A DNA stretch of 64,000 bases, taken from positions 248,001-312,000 of the forward strand of contig JACKDN010000008.1 of assembly GCA_020633465.1 (NCBI GenBank), read 5' to 3'. How positions within the stretch are numbered: the first letter of the stretch is position 1; every line of letters starts with the position of its first letter. A program made the translations under genes and the position numbers. Shown here one piece after another: positions 28,701 through 35,867 of the stretch. This stretch comes from Myxococcales bacterium (GTDB lineage: Bacteria; Myxococcota_A; Bradymonadia; UBA7976; UBA1532). The notes beneath the pieces are model-generated. The model saw nothing but the letters and a program-made list of their open reading frames with translations. It was not told the origin of the DNA and did not search any database.

Positions 28701-31700
28701 CGCGCGGACGGCCTGCAGCCCCTGGCCGGCGCCCCCGCGCCCGCGCCCGCCGGCGCCGCCGAGACCTTCGCGCTGCCCGCGCTGCCCACCGACCTCGACT
28801 ACTTCGTCGCGGTGCGCGCGGTCGACGACGCCGGCTTCCCCGGCCCGCTGTCGGCCAGCGTGCGCTTCGCCGTGCCCGACGCCGTGCCGCCCGGCCCCTT
28901 CGGCGACCTGCGCGCGGCCACCGGCCCCCTGCCCGGCACGCTGTCGCTCAGCTTCGTCGCGCCCGGCGACGACGGCGCCGCCGGCATCGCCGCGGCCTAC
29001 GAGATCGCCTGGGCCGAGCAGCCCTTCGCGCCGGCCGACTTCGATGCGCGCGCCCGCTACCCCTTCCGCGTGCCGGTCTTCCCCGGCGGCCTCACCGGCG
29101 TCGTCACGCTGGTCGACCTGCCGGGCGAGCGCCCGCTGTACGTCGCCCTGCGCGCGGTGGACAACAGCGGCAACGTCGGCCCGGTGTCGGCGGTGGTCAG
29201 CGCGCGCACACCCGACGTGCCGCCCGCCACCATCACCGACCTGCGCGCCGCGCCGATGGGCGCGGAGCAGGTGCGGCTGACCTGGACGGCGCCCGGCGAC
29301 GACGGCCGCGAGGGCACCGCCAGCCGGTACGAGGTGCGGCGTCACGTCGCGCCCATCGTGGGCAACGTCTGGGACCTGGCCACGCCGGTCGGCGGCGCCG
29401 TCGCCCCGCGCCCGGCCGGCGCCGCCGAGACGCTGGTGGTGGGCGGCCTGGACGCGGGCACGCGCTACTACTTCGCGGTGCGCGCGGTGGACGACCGCGG
29501 CAACCTCGGCGGCGTCGGCAACACCGCGTCGGTCGACACCGACGACGTCGTGCCGCCCGCGGCGGTGGGCGACCTGCGCGCCACCACGGTCGATCGCGGT
29601 ATCGCGCTCGAGTGGACCGCGCCCGGCGACGACGGCGACCAGGGCACCGCCAGCGGCGTCGAGGTGCGCGTGGCGCCGGCGCCCTGGCCCGGCATCGAGG
29701 CCGCCGCGCTGGCCGACGGCTTCGTCGCGCCGCGCCCCGCCGGCCAGAACCAGCGCGTCGAGGTGCGCGGGCTGCGCCCGGAGACCGAGTACGTGTTCGC
29801 CGTGCGCACGCTGGACGACGCGGGCAACCGCAGCCCGGCGTCGAACCTGGCCACCGGCTGGAGCCCCACGGTGCCGCCCGCCGCCGTCGCCGACCTGCGC
29901 GCCGACGCGGTGGCCCCCGACGCGCTGTCGCTGCGCTGGACGGCCCCCGCCGACGACGGCCTCGACGCCGCCAGCGGCCGGGTGACGCGCTACGAGATCG
30001 CCCTGTCCACCGCGCCCTTCGACGGCGCCGCCTTCGGCGCGCAGGCGCTGCGCGCCGGCCCGACGCCGGTCGACCCCGGCCAGCCCCAGACGCTGCGCCT
30101 GGACGGCCTGCAGAACGACACGCCCTACTGGGTGGCCGTGCGCGCCGTGGACGATCGTGGCGGCGTGGGCGAGGTGGTGCAGGTGATCGAGGCGCGCACG
30201 CAGGACGGCGCGCCGCCCGCCGCCATCGGCACCCTGCGCGCCACCGGCCCCGGCCCGCGCGGCGCCGCGCTCGACCTCGCGACCGTCGAGGCCAGCGCCG
30301 CGCTGTCGGCCGCCTGGCCCGCGGCGGCCGCCGCCGACGGCGACCTGCGCACCGCCTGGGCCGCGCCCCCGGCGCCCGACGGCGCGCGCCTGACGCTCGC
30401 CCTGACCGCGCCGTCCCGCGTCGCCGGCCTGCGCCTGTACGCGGGCGAGTGGATCGACCACTTCCCGCGCGACTTCGTGGTCTACGCCGACGGCGCGCGC
30501 GTCGCCGGCGTGCAGGGCGCCCCGGCGCGCGTCGGCGAGTGGGTCGAGCTGTCCTTCGCCGCGCTCACCGCCGAGACCGTCGAGATCGTCTTCGCGGCCA
30601 GCGACGACTTCGTGGTGGTGAACGAGGTCGAGGTGCAGCCCGCGGACGACGCGCCCGACGCCATCACGCTCACCTGGGTGGCGCCCGGCGACGACGCGGC
30701 GCGCGGCACCGCGGCGCGCTACGACCTGCGGGCCAGCGCCCAGCCCATCACCGCCCAGAACTTCGCGCAGGCCGCGCCGGTGCCGACGCCGGCGCCCGGC
30801 GCCGCGGGCACGCTCGAGCGCGCCGTCGCGGCCGGCCTGGCCGAGGACACGCGCTACTACTTCGCGGTGGTGGCCATCGACGAGGCGGGCAACCGCGGCG
30901 CGCTGAGCAACGTGGCCGAGGCCCGCACGGGCGGCGTGCCGCCGGCCTTCGTCGACGACCTGGCCGCCGAGGCGTTGGGGCCCGATCGCGTGCGGCTCAC
31001 CTGGACGGCGCCTGGCGACGACGGCGACCGCGGGCGCGCCGCGCGCTACGAGCTGCGCTACCGCCCGGACGACCTGGCCGATCCCACCTGGCCCGACGCC
31101 ACCGCGGCGGCCGCCCCGGCGCCCGCCGAGGCCGGCGCCGCGCAGAGCGTCGTCGTCGACGGCCTGCTGCCCGGCACCGCCTACGCCTTCGGCCTGCGCG
31201 CGGTGGACGCCGCCGGCAACGCGAGCGAGCTGAGCGTCGCGCTGACGCTCACCGCGCCCGCGCCCGACGTCGTGCCGCCCGGCGCCGTGCGCGACCTGCG
31301 CGCCTTCGCGCCCGAGCCGGCCGGCGTGCGCGTCGCCGTTCAGAGCGTCACGGCCAGCGGCAGCCAGTTCCCCGACTTCGGCCAGGACCACCTGATCGAC
31401 GGCGACCTGAGCACCGCTTGGGCCTCGCCCACCGCCGAGGCCGTGGGCACCGAGCGCGTGGTGCTCGAGCTGCCGCGCGCGGCCGCGGTCGACACCCTGC
31501 GCCTGCGCGCCGCGGCCGACCTGGCCGACCTGGCGCCCCGCGACTTCGTGGTGAAGGGCACGGTCGACGGCCAGCGCTGGTTCGACCTCGCCGAGGTCGA
31601 AGGCTGGGCCGCCGACCCCGCCGCGTGGGACGCGTGGGCCTTCCCCGCCGCCGCCGTCCGCGCCGTCCGCATCAGCATGAGCCGCCGCGCGCGCGGCGGG

Positions 31701-32012
31701 GCCTACCTGCTGGCGCTGGCCGAGGCCGAGCTGCTGGCGTCCGCCGACCCCTACGTCACCGTCACCTTCGTGGCGCCGGGCGACGACGGCGAGGTCGGCC
31801 GCGTGCAGCGCTACCGCGCCGCGCGCACCGCGCAGCGGATCAACACCGAGGCCGCCTGGGCCGCGGCCGACACCTTCGAGGTGGCGCTGCTGCCCGCCGC
31901 CGCGGGCGCCCCCCAGGCCTTCGCGGTGCCCCCCGGCGGCGGCTTCCTCACGCTGCGCGCCGAGGACGACGCGGGCAACCTGGGGGCGCTGGTGAGCGTG
32001 GCGCTGCCCTGA
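22728..32012 (+). CDS. Giant subtilisin-like (S8) lipoprotein protease with FN3 and discoidin modules
   Basis: The ATG at 22728 has GGAG 7 nt upstream and a lipoprotein signal (LFALALVAC); an in-frame ATG at 22710 lacks a ribosome site. The product has 3,094 residues. An inhibitor-like propeptide (~30-120) precedes an S8 catalytic domain with D155 (VAVIDSG), H210 (HGTHCAG) and S370 (GTSMATPHVAG), all intact. The rest is about 18 FN3-like modules of ~115 residues, most with a TAPGDDG-x2-G-x2-A-x-RYDLR signature. Five discoidin-like (F5/8 C) segments are nested between FN3 strands. Such modules usually bind sugars or polymers, so a surface-attached degradative protease is likely. No C-terminal sorting signal is seen. 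The 3' end is duplicated just downstream. Confidence 0.9.
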   Translation: MRRPARSPLLVALFALALVACDDEVRYVEVQTPTADYVTGELLVRYDASLDRAAVEAKVAAIGGRLLPLEGATTVEPLFGTWRVGLPAGVEVGRALLVLSADPDVDVVEPNYIVEAFELPDDPQYPQLWGLPRIGAPDAWTRTTGSQDVVVAVIDSGVLLTHPDLRDNLWTNPGEIPGNGVDDDGNGYVDDIHGYDFCNNDPDPTDDHFHGTHCAGTIAARGDNGVGVVGVAWRARVMALKFLCANGKGSTLAAAQAIRYAVDNGATLTSNSWGGGGASNTLYDAIRYAQDHDQLFVAAAGNEGRDLGVFNSYPAGYDLPNIVSVAASDQGDRRAAFSNYNAQRVDLAAPGVAILSTGLGDDYRLAQGTSMATPHVAGALTLLYAREPGLGWQAARDALFDSVDPLPAWNGVVATGGRLNVGKLLESVGEPPPPPVDVRATQDGPSGVRVEWAVSADAGVTAYHVDLRGEDGTVLPATIAEGRLTTAALVQPVDQGRWFARVRAINDRGPGEPSGEVPVDVVDREAPARIVDLTVTAAVGAPLSVGGVAASSTFGGGWEPELLLDDDPFTGWAAAPGDGGEPHRVRLDLGRVRTVGAVSVRALTGFEGLFPPGLEVRVAEREGEWTVVAREVVAAAPVDWATWAVAPMPARFVELKVTQPAVAAGGLAYAALGDVRVTAAPEDAGTLGVSWTAVGDDQAKGRATLYDLRVGPAADFDFDTADGHAAPAPGPAGARERATVTGLRGRTDYAVSVAAIDEAGNRGEPAPPVRVTTGAIAPGAVDDLRVDVIDDTRVALVWTAPAEDAGRPESGPVAGYDVRKGDAPLRADTWPDAALLAGPAPAAPGAEQRLEIGLAPGQQAWFRVAALDAAGQRGPWSDEVSAHAVDPTDQVPPAAVPDLFAAYTAAESEPVGLAPTGDAPAELADGDAFTGWDATADGPVDLTFSLGDAPKLLTRVQVTPHALFPGDLPRALAIVVHDPMTGDAVELARRADLPVAVGGLISFDFAPTATDRFVLRVLEGRDRLGLPHAALGEVGAFAALPGGGAARLTWVAPGDDAYVGQAAEYDLRVATAPIATLEGFAAATRVDAPAPAPAGALEVARVIELPEGVDAFFALRTRDAAGNWSGLSNSPSVRVPEVPPRAVADLRVVPDGPGALAVLFTAPGDDGVVGTAARYDLRYVAGELTPDTFFAATPAPTPAPQAAGSAERVRVEGLQPGTRYTFALVAFDEAGAASGLSNIAAGVTVEGDAPAAVDDLTAEAGAAGAAVVRFTAPGDDGRVGTAARYDLRWSLAPLDAATFADATPAPLPAPRPAGFAEAHPVDGLPGEAEVFFALLAYDDVGNPSPLSNVAALQTPATPPAPVADLAVIERRADALVVGFTATGDDGAEGTAAAYDLRRAEAPILTDADFAAATPLPTPAPRAAGTAERVTIAGLAPGTRHHLALVVRDEGGNASPRTPSIVGDTLDARAPAGVDDLAAAPGPAGAALSMVVHASSGSHTPETGPEGLVDGDPQTFWISALGPQDAAQQVTFALDGAHRLDRVRVRAAADYPDLFPAAWTLEAWDGAAWTTVLDERDVQVDDDGWLDRRFAPVTARRLRLTGREGGPVGDAFAVVVGGFEAYDADGGDGSLVLSWTAPADEGPTGRAARYDLRMAFEPITPATFAAAVQVESPTALPAGLLHRWTVTGLPAETEHFFALVAIDADGNRGPMSNVAQARTLDPRPGTVLDVRVTDLDETAATVRFTAPGGDGDVGRAAAYDLRISEGPLTPETFADATPVPTGAPGEAGAAEAVRIEGLDRSTTYRVGLVARDAGGQASALSNVVVFRTLDPPERVPPAAVNDLRASPWLATAGAVLLNWTAPGDDGRLGQATRYDLRWALAPITPDTFAAATPIGAPAPGPSGRVESLLVQGLPDETTVHFALLTFDDVGNVSTISNQASATTRAIPPAAIDDLRVDFEQGRPVLRWTAVGDDGHAGRAARYEVYLARFPILRADGLQPLAGAPAPAPAGAAETFALPALPTDLDYFVAVRAVDDAGFPGPLSASVRFAVPDAVPPGPFGDLRAATGPLPGTLSLSFVAPGDDGAAGIAAAYEIAWAEQPFAPADFDARARYPFRVPVFPGGLTGVVTLVDLPGERPLYVALRAVDNSGNVGPVSAVVSARTPDVPPATITDLRAAPMGAEQVRLTWTAPGDDGREGTASRYEVRRHVAPIVGNVWDLATPVGGAVAPRPAGAAETLVVGGLDAGTRYYFAVRAVDDRGNLGGVGNTASVDTDDVVPPAAVGDLRATTVDRGIALEWTAPGDDGDQGTASGVEVRVAPAPWPGIEAAALADGFVAPRPAGQNQRVEVRGLRPETEYVFAVRTLDDAGNRSPASNLATGWSPTVPPAAVADLRADAVAPDALSLRWTAPADDGLDAASGRVTRYEIALSTAPFDGAAFGAQALRAGPTPVDPGQPQTLRLDGLQNDTPYWVAVRAVDDRGGVGEVVQVIEARTQDGAPPAAIGTLRATGPGPRGAALDLATVEASAALSAAWPAAAAADGDLRTAWAAPPAPDGARLTLALTAPSRVAGLRLYAGEWIDHFPRDFVVYADGARVAGVQGAPARVGEWVELSFAALTAETVEIVFAASDDFVVVNEVEVQPADDAPDAITLTWVAPGDDAARGTAARYDLRASAQPITAQNFAQAAPVPTPAPGAAGTLERAVAAGLAEDTRYYFAVVAIDEAGNRGALSNVAEARTGGVPPAFVDDLAAEALGPDRVRLTWTAPGDDGDRGRAARYELRYRPDDLADPTWPDATAAAAPAPAEAGAAQSVVVDGLLPGTAYAFGLRAVDAAGNASELSVALTLTAPAPDVVPPGAVRDLRAFAPEPAGVRVAVQSVTASGSQFPDFGQDHLIDGDLSTAWASPTAEAVGTERVVLELPRAAAVDTLRLRAAADLADLAPRDFVVKGTVDGQRWFDLAEVEGWAADPAAWDAWAFPAAAVRAVRISMSRRARGGAYLLALAEAELLASADPYVTVTFVAPGDDGEVGRVQRYRAARTAQRINTEAAWAAADTFEVALLPAAAGAPQAFAVPPGGGFLTLRAEDDAGNLGALVSVALP

Positions 32013-32580
32013 GCCGGCGCGTCGGCGCGTGGGCGGGTGCCGCACTGGGCGTCGCGATGAAGCGGCCGGGTGCTTCGCTGGAACAGGTGCGGCCTCCACC
32101 GGACAGACTGTGTCTCCGCCGCGCGCAAGCGGGCGGCACTGGGGGGGCTGCCGCCCACCCCAGACCCCCCGGTTGCGAGCCTGTCGCGCATTCGGGGCAC
32201 TTCGCGGTGCACGCCCCCGAAGGCCCGGCTCGGCGTTGCGGAAGGACGCCGATACCTTTGGGTATCGACGACCTTCCGCGCCTTGATCCGAGCCTCCGGT
32301 GACGCACCCCGCTCGACCCCTCGGTGCGCGCCAGTCTCTTGGCCGGCGCCCTTCGGGCGCGCCTTCGCGATCCTCGCGTCCTCGCGTCGCCCTTCGGGCT
32401 TTGGCTGCGGGCGGCTCGGTCGCTCAGGCACGTACGGCGGATGCCGCACGCCGGCCGGCTTCACCACGCCTGAGCGCTGGGGCCCGGTCACGGTCGGTGG
32501 TGGGCTGGGGCATGGGCGGGGCGTCGTGGAACCCGGCGTCTGACCTTCGGGTGCGCGTCGCAGGTGCCTCCAGGGCCCTG
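31947..32580 (+). repeat. Tandem segmental duplication, copy 1
   Basis: This segment holds the last 66 bp of the protease gene and ~570 bp after it. It recurs at 32582-33044 with scattered substitutions. Copy 1 has a 166-bp stretch (32172-32337) that copy 2 lacks, and that stretch is almost exactly the inverted-repeat element annotated here. Confidence 0.85.
32178..32337 (-). mobile_element. MITE-like structured element, copy 1
   Basis: 160 bp, about 86% identical to 33961-34120 in opposite orientation. Imperfect terminal inverted repeats AGCCTGTCGCGCAT / GTGCGCGCCAGTCT. The centre (32238-32279) is a 42-nt hairpin: 8-bp outer stem GCGGAAGG/CCTTCCGC, a 4+4 internal loop, 7-bp inner stem, 4-nt loop. 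No coding capacity. Absent from the neighbouring duplicate copy. Confidence 0.8.
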
Positions 32581-32581
32581 G

Positions 32582-33044
32582 CTCACGCTGCGCGCCGAGG
32601 ACGACGCGGGCAACCTGGGGGCGCTGGTGAGCGTGGCGTTGCCCTGATCTCGCGCGGCGGCGCGTGGGCGGGTGCCGCACTGGGCGTCGCGATGAAGCGG
32701 CCGGGTGCTTCGCTGGAACAGGTGCAGCCTCCACCGGACAGACTGTCTCTCCGCCGCGCGCAAGCGCGCGGCACTGGGGCTGCGCCCACCCCAGACCCCC
32801 CGCTTGGCCGGCGCCCTTCGGGCGCGCCTTCGCGATCCTCGCGTCCTCGCCTCGCCTTCGGCATCGGCTGCGGGCGGCTCGGTCGCTCAGGCACGTACGG
32901 CGGATGCCGCACGCCGGCCGGTTTCACCACGATCGTGCGCTGGCGCCCGGTCGCGGACGGTGGTGGGCTGGGGCATGGGCGGGGCGCCGTGGAACCCGGC
33001 GTCTGGACCTTCGGGTGCGCGTCGCAGGTGCTTCCACGGCCCTG
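32582..33044 (+). repeat. Tandem segmental duplication, copy 2, including a dead protease tail
   Basis: Starts with a copy of the protease C-terminal codons and stop (LRAEDDAGNLGALVSVALP), now without a gene in front. It continues with the same downstream sequence, but the 166-bp stretch is absent: the six C residues and G are followed directly by CTTGGCCGGC. It provides a natural empty-site comparison. Confidence 0.85.
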
Positions 33045-33256
33045 CATCCCGCCGCCTGGGCGGCGTCGCTGGCGACTTCGTCGCGGCGCCGCTTCGTGAA
33101 ACGCGGCGTCGCAACGCCGCGGATCCTGCAGGATGTGCCACCCAAGTCTCGGCCGGCGGCCTTCAGCTCCGTCGCGGCGACCGGACCGTCTGCCCGGCGA
33201 CTCGGCGCCCCGAGCTTGCCGGCCGGCTCCGCGCTCGGCGCGGCGCGCGGGGCCCG

Positions 33257-33284
33257 GCTGACAGCTGACCGCTGACCGCTGACA
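33257..33284 (+). repeat. Four tandem heptamers GCTGAC(A/C)
   Basis: Four direct 7-bp units (GCTGACA, GCTGACC, GCTGACC, GCTGACA) lie in the gene-free stretch ahead of the TetR gene. The rest of 33045-33340 shows no coding sense and no other structure that I can support. Confidence 0.75.
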
Positions 33285-33340
33285 GCCCGTCGGAGCGACC
33301 ACCCACGGCGCGTCAGGAGACCCACGCGCACGATTCGGGG

Positions 33341-33369
33341 TTGACACGTCCGCGCGGAATGAATATTCC
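33341..33369 (+). promoter_or_regulatory. Promoter of the TetR gene, probably giving a leaderless mRNA
   Basis: A perfect -35 box TTGACA (33341-33346) is followed after 17 nt by TATTCC (33364-33369). The expected start of transcription lies within about 3 nt of the ATG at 33378, and no Shine-Dalgarno sequence is present, so a leaderless transcript is likely. The -10 box lies inside the operator. Confidence 0.75.
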
Positions 33370-33373
33370 TTCC
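33356..33373 (+). promoter_or_regulatory. TetR operator 1 (autoregulation)
   Basis: GGAATGAATATTCCTTCC is a near-palindrome overlapping the -10 box. It matches the 18-bp palindrome at 34183-34200 in the left half-site and in 7 of 8 bases of the right half-site. The shared site points to repression of both genes by the TetR protein. Confidence 0.7.
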
Positions 33374-33377
33374 GCCC

Positions 33378-33959
33378 ATGAGCAACGCCGCCCACGCCAC
33401 CGACAAGCGCGACGCCATCCTCGAGGCGGCGCTGCACCTGTTCGGCACGCTCGGCTTCCACGGCACCGCGGTGCCGCGCATCGCCGAGGCGGCGCGCGTC
33501 GGCGCCGGCACCATCTATCGATACTTCGAGAGCAAGGAGAACCTGGTCAACGTGCTGTACCGCGACGTGAAGTCGCGGTACGGGGCGCACCTGCTCGACG
33601 GGTTCCCGATGCACCTGCCGGCGCGCGATCAGCTGAAGGCGTACTGGCAGCGCAAGACCGACTTCGTGCGGGCGAACCCCGAGGCCTTCCAGTTCATCGA
33701 GCTGCACCACCACGCCGACTACCTCGACGCCGACAGCCGCGCGCTCGAGGATCGCCTGCTCGAGGTGCCGCGCGCCGTGATCACCGGGCTGCAGGCGCAG
33801 GGCGTGCTGAAGCCCATGGCCCCCGAGATCATCTTCGCGCTGATGCACGGGGGCTTCGTCGGGCTGTTCAAGGCCTGGCGCATGGGCGCGCTGGATCTGA
33901 CCGACGACCGCGTCCGCGACGACGCCGAGCAGTGCATGTGGGAGGCCATCCGCCGCTAG
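33378..33959 (+). CDS. TetR-family transcriptional regulator
   Basis: 193 residues. N-terminal helix-turn-helix of TetR type (AILEAALHLFGTLGFHGTAV, RIAEAARVGAGTIYRYFESK) and a helical ligand-binding domain with HHH near residue 114. It is probably a repressor of itself and of the short-chain dehydrogenase gene, because both promoters share one palindrome. The stop codon TAG straddles the border of the inverted-repeat element: T belongs to the flank and AG to the element, so the insertion may have set the present C-terminus. Confidence 0.92.
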   Translation: MSNAAHATDKRDAILEAALHLFGTLGFHGTAVPRIAEAARVGAGTIYRYFESKENLVNVLYRDVKSRYGAHLLDGFPMHLPARDQLKAYWQRKTDFVRANPEAFQFIELHHHADYLDADSRALEDRLLEVPRAVITGLQAQGVLKPMAPEIIFALMHGGFVGLFKAWRMGALDLTDDRVRDDAEQCMWEAIRR

Positions 33960-33960
33960 G

Positions 33961-34120
33961 AGACTGTTGCGCATAGAGGGGTCGAGCGGGGTGCGTCACC
34001 GAAAGCTCGGATCAAGGCGCGAAAGCATGACGATATCCGAAGATATCGCCTTGCTTTCGCAACGCCGAGCCGAGCATTCGGGGGCGTGCACCGCGAAGTG
34101 CCCCGAATGTGCAACAGGCT
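33961..34120 (+). mobile_element. MITE-like structured element, copy 2
   Basis: 160 bp with terminal inverted repeats AGACTGTTGCGCAT / ATGTGCAACAGGCT (extendable to GGAG...CTCC). The central hairpin (34019-34060) has the same geometry as copy 1 but different sequence: outer stem GCGAAAGC/GCTTTCGC, inner stem CGATATC/GATATCG. Three base pairs differ from copy 1 and all three are compensated. A 7-bp direct repeat CGCCGCT occurs 3 bp outside each end (33951-33957 and 34124-34130), possibly a target duplication. No coding capacity. Confidence 0.8.
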
Positions 34121-34182
34121 CCACGCCGCTGGTCGGTTGCGGTGAGGGCGCGGTGGCCGCGCCTTCACCTGAACCGCTCAAC

Positions 34183-34200
34183 GGAATGAACCTTCATTCC
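34183..34200 (+). promoter_or_regulatory. TetR operator 2 upstream of the dehydrogenase
   Basis: GGAATGAACCTTCATTCC has perfect 8-bp arms around CC and lies 37 bp before the dehydrogenase ATG. It is the cleaner copy of the site found in the TetR promoter. Confidence 0.78.
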
Positions 34201-34237
34201 CCATTGCACATCGCAGACGAACCCCAGGAGAAGTCCC

Positions 34238-35152
34238 ATGGCCCGCACCGCACAGAACATCCTCGTCACCGGCGCCACCGCCGGCCTCGGCCGCCACATG
34301 GCCCTGCACCTGGCCCAGGCCGGCCACCGCGTCTTCGGCGTCGGCCGCAACGCCGAGCGCCTGCGCGCCCTGCAGTCCGAGGCCGACGCCGCCGGCCTGC
34401 GCCTCGAGGCCTTCGCGATGGACGTCAACGACGAGGCGTCGATCGCCGCCGCCCGCGAGCACATCGAGGCGCAGACCGACGGCCACGGCGTCGACGTGCT
34501 GATCAACAACGCCGGCTTCGGCCTGCTGGGCCCGACCGAGGCGATCAGCGACGCCGACCTGCGCCGCCAGTTCGACACCAACGTCTTCGGCCTGATGGCC
34601 GTCACCCGCGCCTTCCTGCCCGCCATGCGCGCCCGCCGGTCGGGCCGCGTGATCAACATCTCGAGCATGGGCGGCAAGGTCACCCTGCCCTTCTTCGGCG
34701 CCTACAACGCCACGAAGTACGCGGTCGAGTCGCTGTCCGACGCCCTGCGCATGGAGCTGGGCCCCTTCGGCGTCGACGTCGTGCTGGTCGAGCCGGGCAT
34801 GGTGAAGTCGGAGTTCGCCGACCACGCGCTGGACGAGCTGCTGCGCTACCGCACGCCCGACTCGCCCTACGCGCCCATCCTGGCCAACGCCGAGCGCATC
34901 AACGACGACGCCAAGCGCTTCGTCGAGGTCGACACCGTCTGGGTCTCGCGCGCGGTCGCCCGCGCCGTCCACGCCCGGCGCCCGCGTCCCCGCTACATGG
35001 TGGCGCTGCACGCCCGCTTCGCGCTGCTGGCCGCCCGCCTGCTGCCCACCCGCGTGATGGACTTCTTCTACACGCGCAGCATGGGCATCACGCCCAAGGC
35101 GCTGACGGCCGACAAGACCGCGGTCACCGGGCCCGCCGCGACCCCCGTTTGA
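34238..35152 (+). CDS. Short-chain dehydrogenase/reductase
   Basis: 304 residues, start ATG after AGGAG. Classical SDR: cofactor motif TGATAGLG (residues 11-18), NNAG, catalytic Ser in INISSMGG and YNATK with Tyr/Lys. A C-terminal extension of ~60 residues, partly hydrophobic (HARFALLAARLLP), may touch the membrane. The cofactor and substrate are undetermined; similar enzymes act on retinoids, steroids or fatty acyl compounds. The shared operator suggests it is induced when the TetR protein binds its ligand. Confidence 0.92.
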   Translation: MARTAQNILVTGATAGLGRHMALHLAQAGHRVFGVGRNAERLRALQSEADAAGLRLEAFAMDVNDEASIAAAREHIEAQTDGHGVDVLINNAGFGLLGPTEAISDADLRRQFDTNVFGLMAVTRAFLPAMRARRSGRVINISSMGGKVTLPFFGAYNATKYAVESLSDALRMELGPFGVDVVLVEPGMVKSEFADHALDELLRYRTPDSPYAPILANAERINDDAKRFVEVDTVWVSRAVARAVHARRPRPRYMVALHARFALLAARLLPTRVMDFFYTRSMGITPKALTADKTAVTGPAATPV

Positions 35153-35213
35153 CACCCCCGCGCCCGCCCTCGCTATCCTGACCCCCGATCCCTCGGCCCG
35201 TCCGGAGCCCGGC

Positions 35214-35867
35214 GTGGCGCGCACCACCATCGGCCCCTACCACGACCGCCCCCGCCTGCGCGGCGTGAGCCACCAGTGGACCTTCTTCGCGGGCCTCGGC
35301 CTGGCCGCGGCCCTGCTGTTCATCGCGCCCCCCGGGCGACCCCGCCTGGCGGCCCTCGTGTACGGCCTCAGCTTCGTCGCCCTCTTCGGCGTCAGCGCGC
35401 TGCTGCACCGCCGCCGCTGGGAGGCGCGCGGGCACGCCCGCATGCGCCGGCTGGACCACTCGGTCATCTACCTCAAGATCGCCGGCACCAGCACCCCGGT
35501 CGCCCTGCTGGCCCTCAGCTCGGCCGAGGCCGCCGCCCTGCTGGCGCTGGTCTGGGTGGGCGCCGCGCTCGGCGTCCTGCAATCCATCGCCCTGCCCAAC
35601 GTACCCCGCGGCGTGCGCGCCGCCTTCTACGTCGCCCTCGGCTGGTGCGTCATGGCCGAGTGGCCCACCCTGCGCGCGGGCCTCAGCCCCGTCGAGTTCG
35701 GCCTCTTGGCCGCCGGCGGCGCGCTCTACACCCTGGGCGCCCTGGTCTACGCGTTCCGCCGCCCGGATCCCCTGCCCGACGTCTTCGGCTTCCACGAGGT
35801 GTTCCACCTGTTCGTGGTCGCGGCCGCCGGCTGCCACGCCGCGATGGTGATCGCGCTGCTCAGCTAG
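35214..35867 (+). CDS. Hemolysin III / AdipoR-like integral membrane protein
   Basis: 217 residues from a GTG preceded by GGAG. Seven hydrophobic segments. The family's metal-site residues are visible: S-x3-H in SALLHRRRW, Asp/His in RRLDHSVIYLKIAGTSTPV, and H-x3-H plus a late His in GFHEVFHLFVVAAAGCH. Known relatives (YqfA/hemolysin III, PAQR) are zinc-site membrane proteins that affect lipid composition; 'hemolysin' is a historical name. It overlaps the convergent cyclase gene by 8 bp at the 3' ends. Confidence 0.9.
   Translation: MARTTIGPYHDRPRLRGVSHQWTFFAGLGLAAALLFIAPPGRPRLAALVYGLSFVALFGVSALLHRRRWEARGHARMRRLDHSVIYLKIAGTSTPVALLALSSAEAAALLALVWVGAALGVLQSIALPNVPRGVRAAFYVALGWCVMAEWPTLRAGLSPVEFGLLAAGGALYTLGALVYAFRRPDPLPDVFGFHEVFHLFVVAAAGCHAAMVIALLS

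Larger units (their letters stand above)
32013..33340. other. Gene-free region (1.3 kb)
   Basis: No frame here has a start, ribosome site and domain sense. It holds the remainder of the tandem duplication, the first copy of the inverted-repeat element, many short CCTTCGGGC-like repeats and a heptamer array. Long open frames are a by-product of high G+C. Confidence 0.8.

Noticed and set aside
22620..32099. Minus-strand open frame of over 3,100 codons opposite the protease
   Set aside because: Antisense shadow of the FN3 repeats; His/Val/Arg-rich, with no start signal or domains.
31947..33044. Insertion sequence or CRISPR array as explanation for the repeats
   Set aside because: Only two long copies exist, with no transposase and no regular short repeats; it is a tandem duplication plus the small element.
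33257..33284. Origin-like iterons
   Set aside because: Four GCTGAC heptamers alone, without DnaA boxes or a replication gene nearby, do not support an origin.
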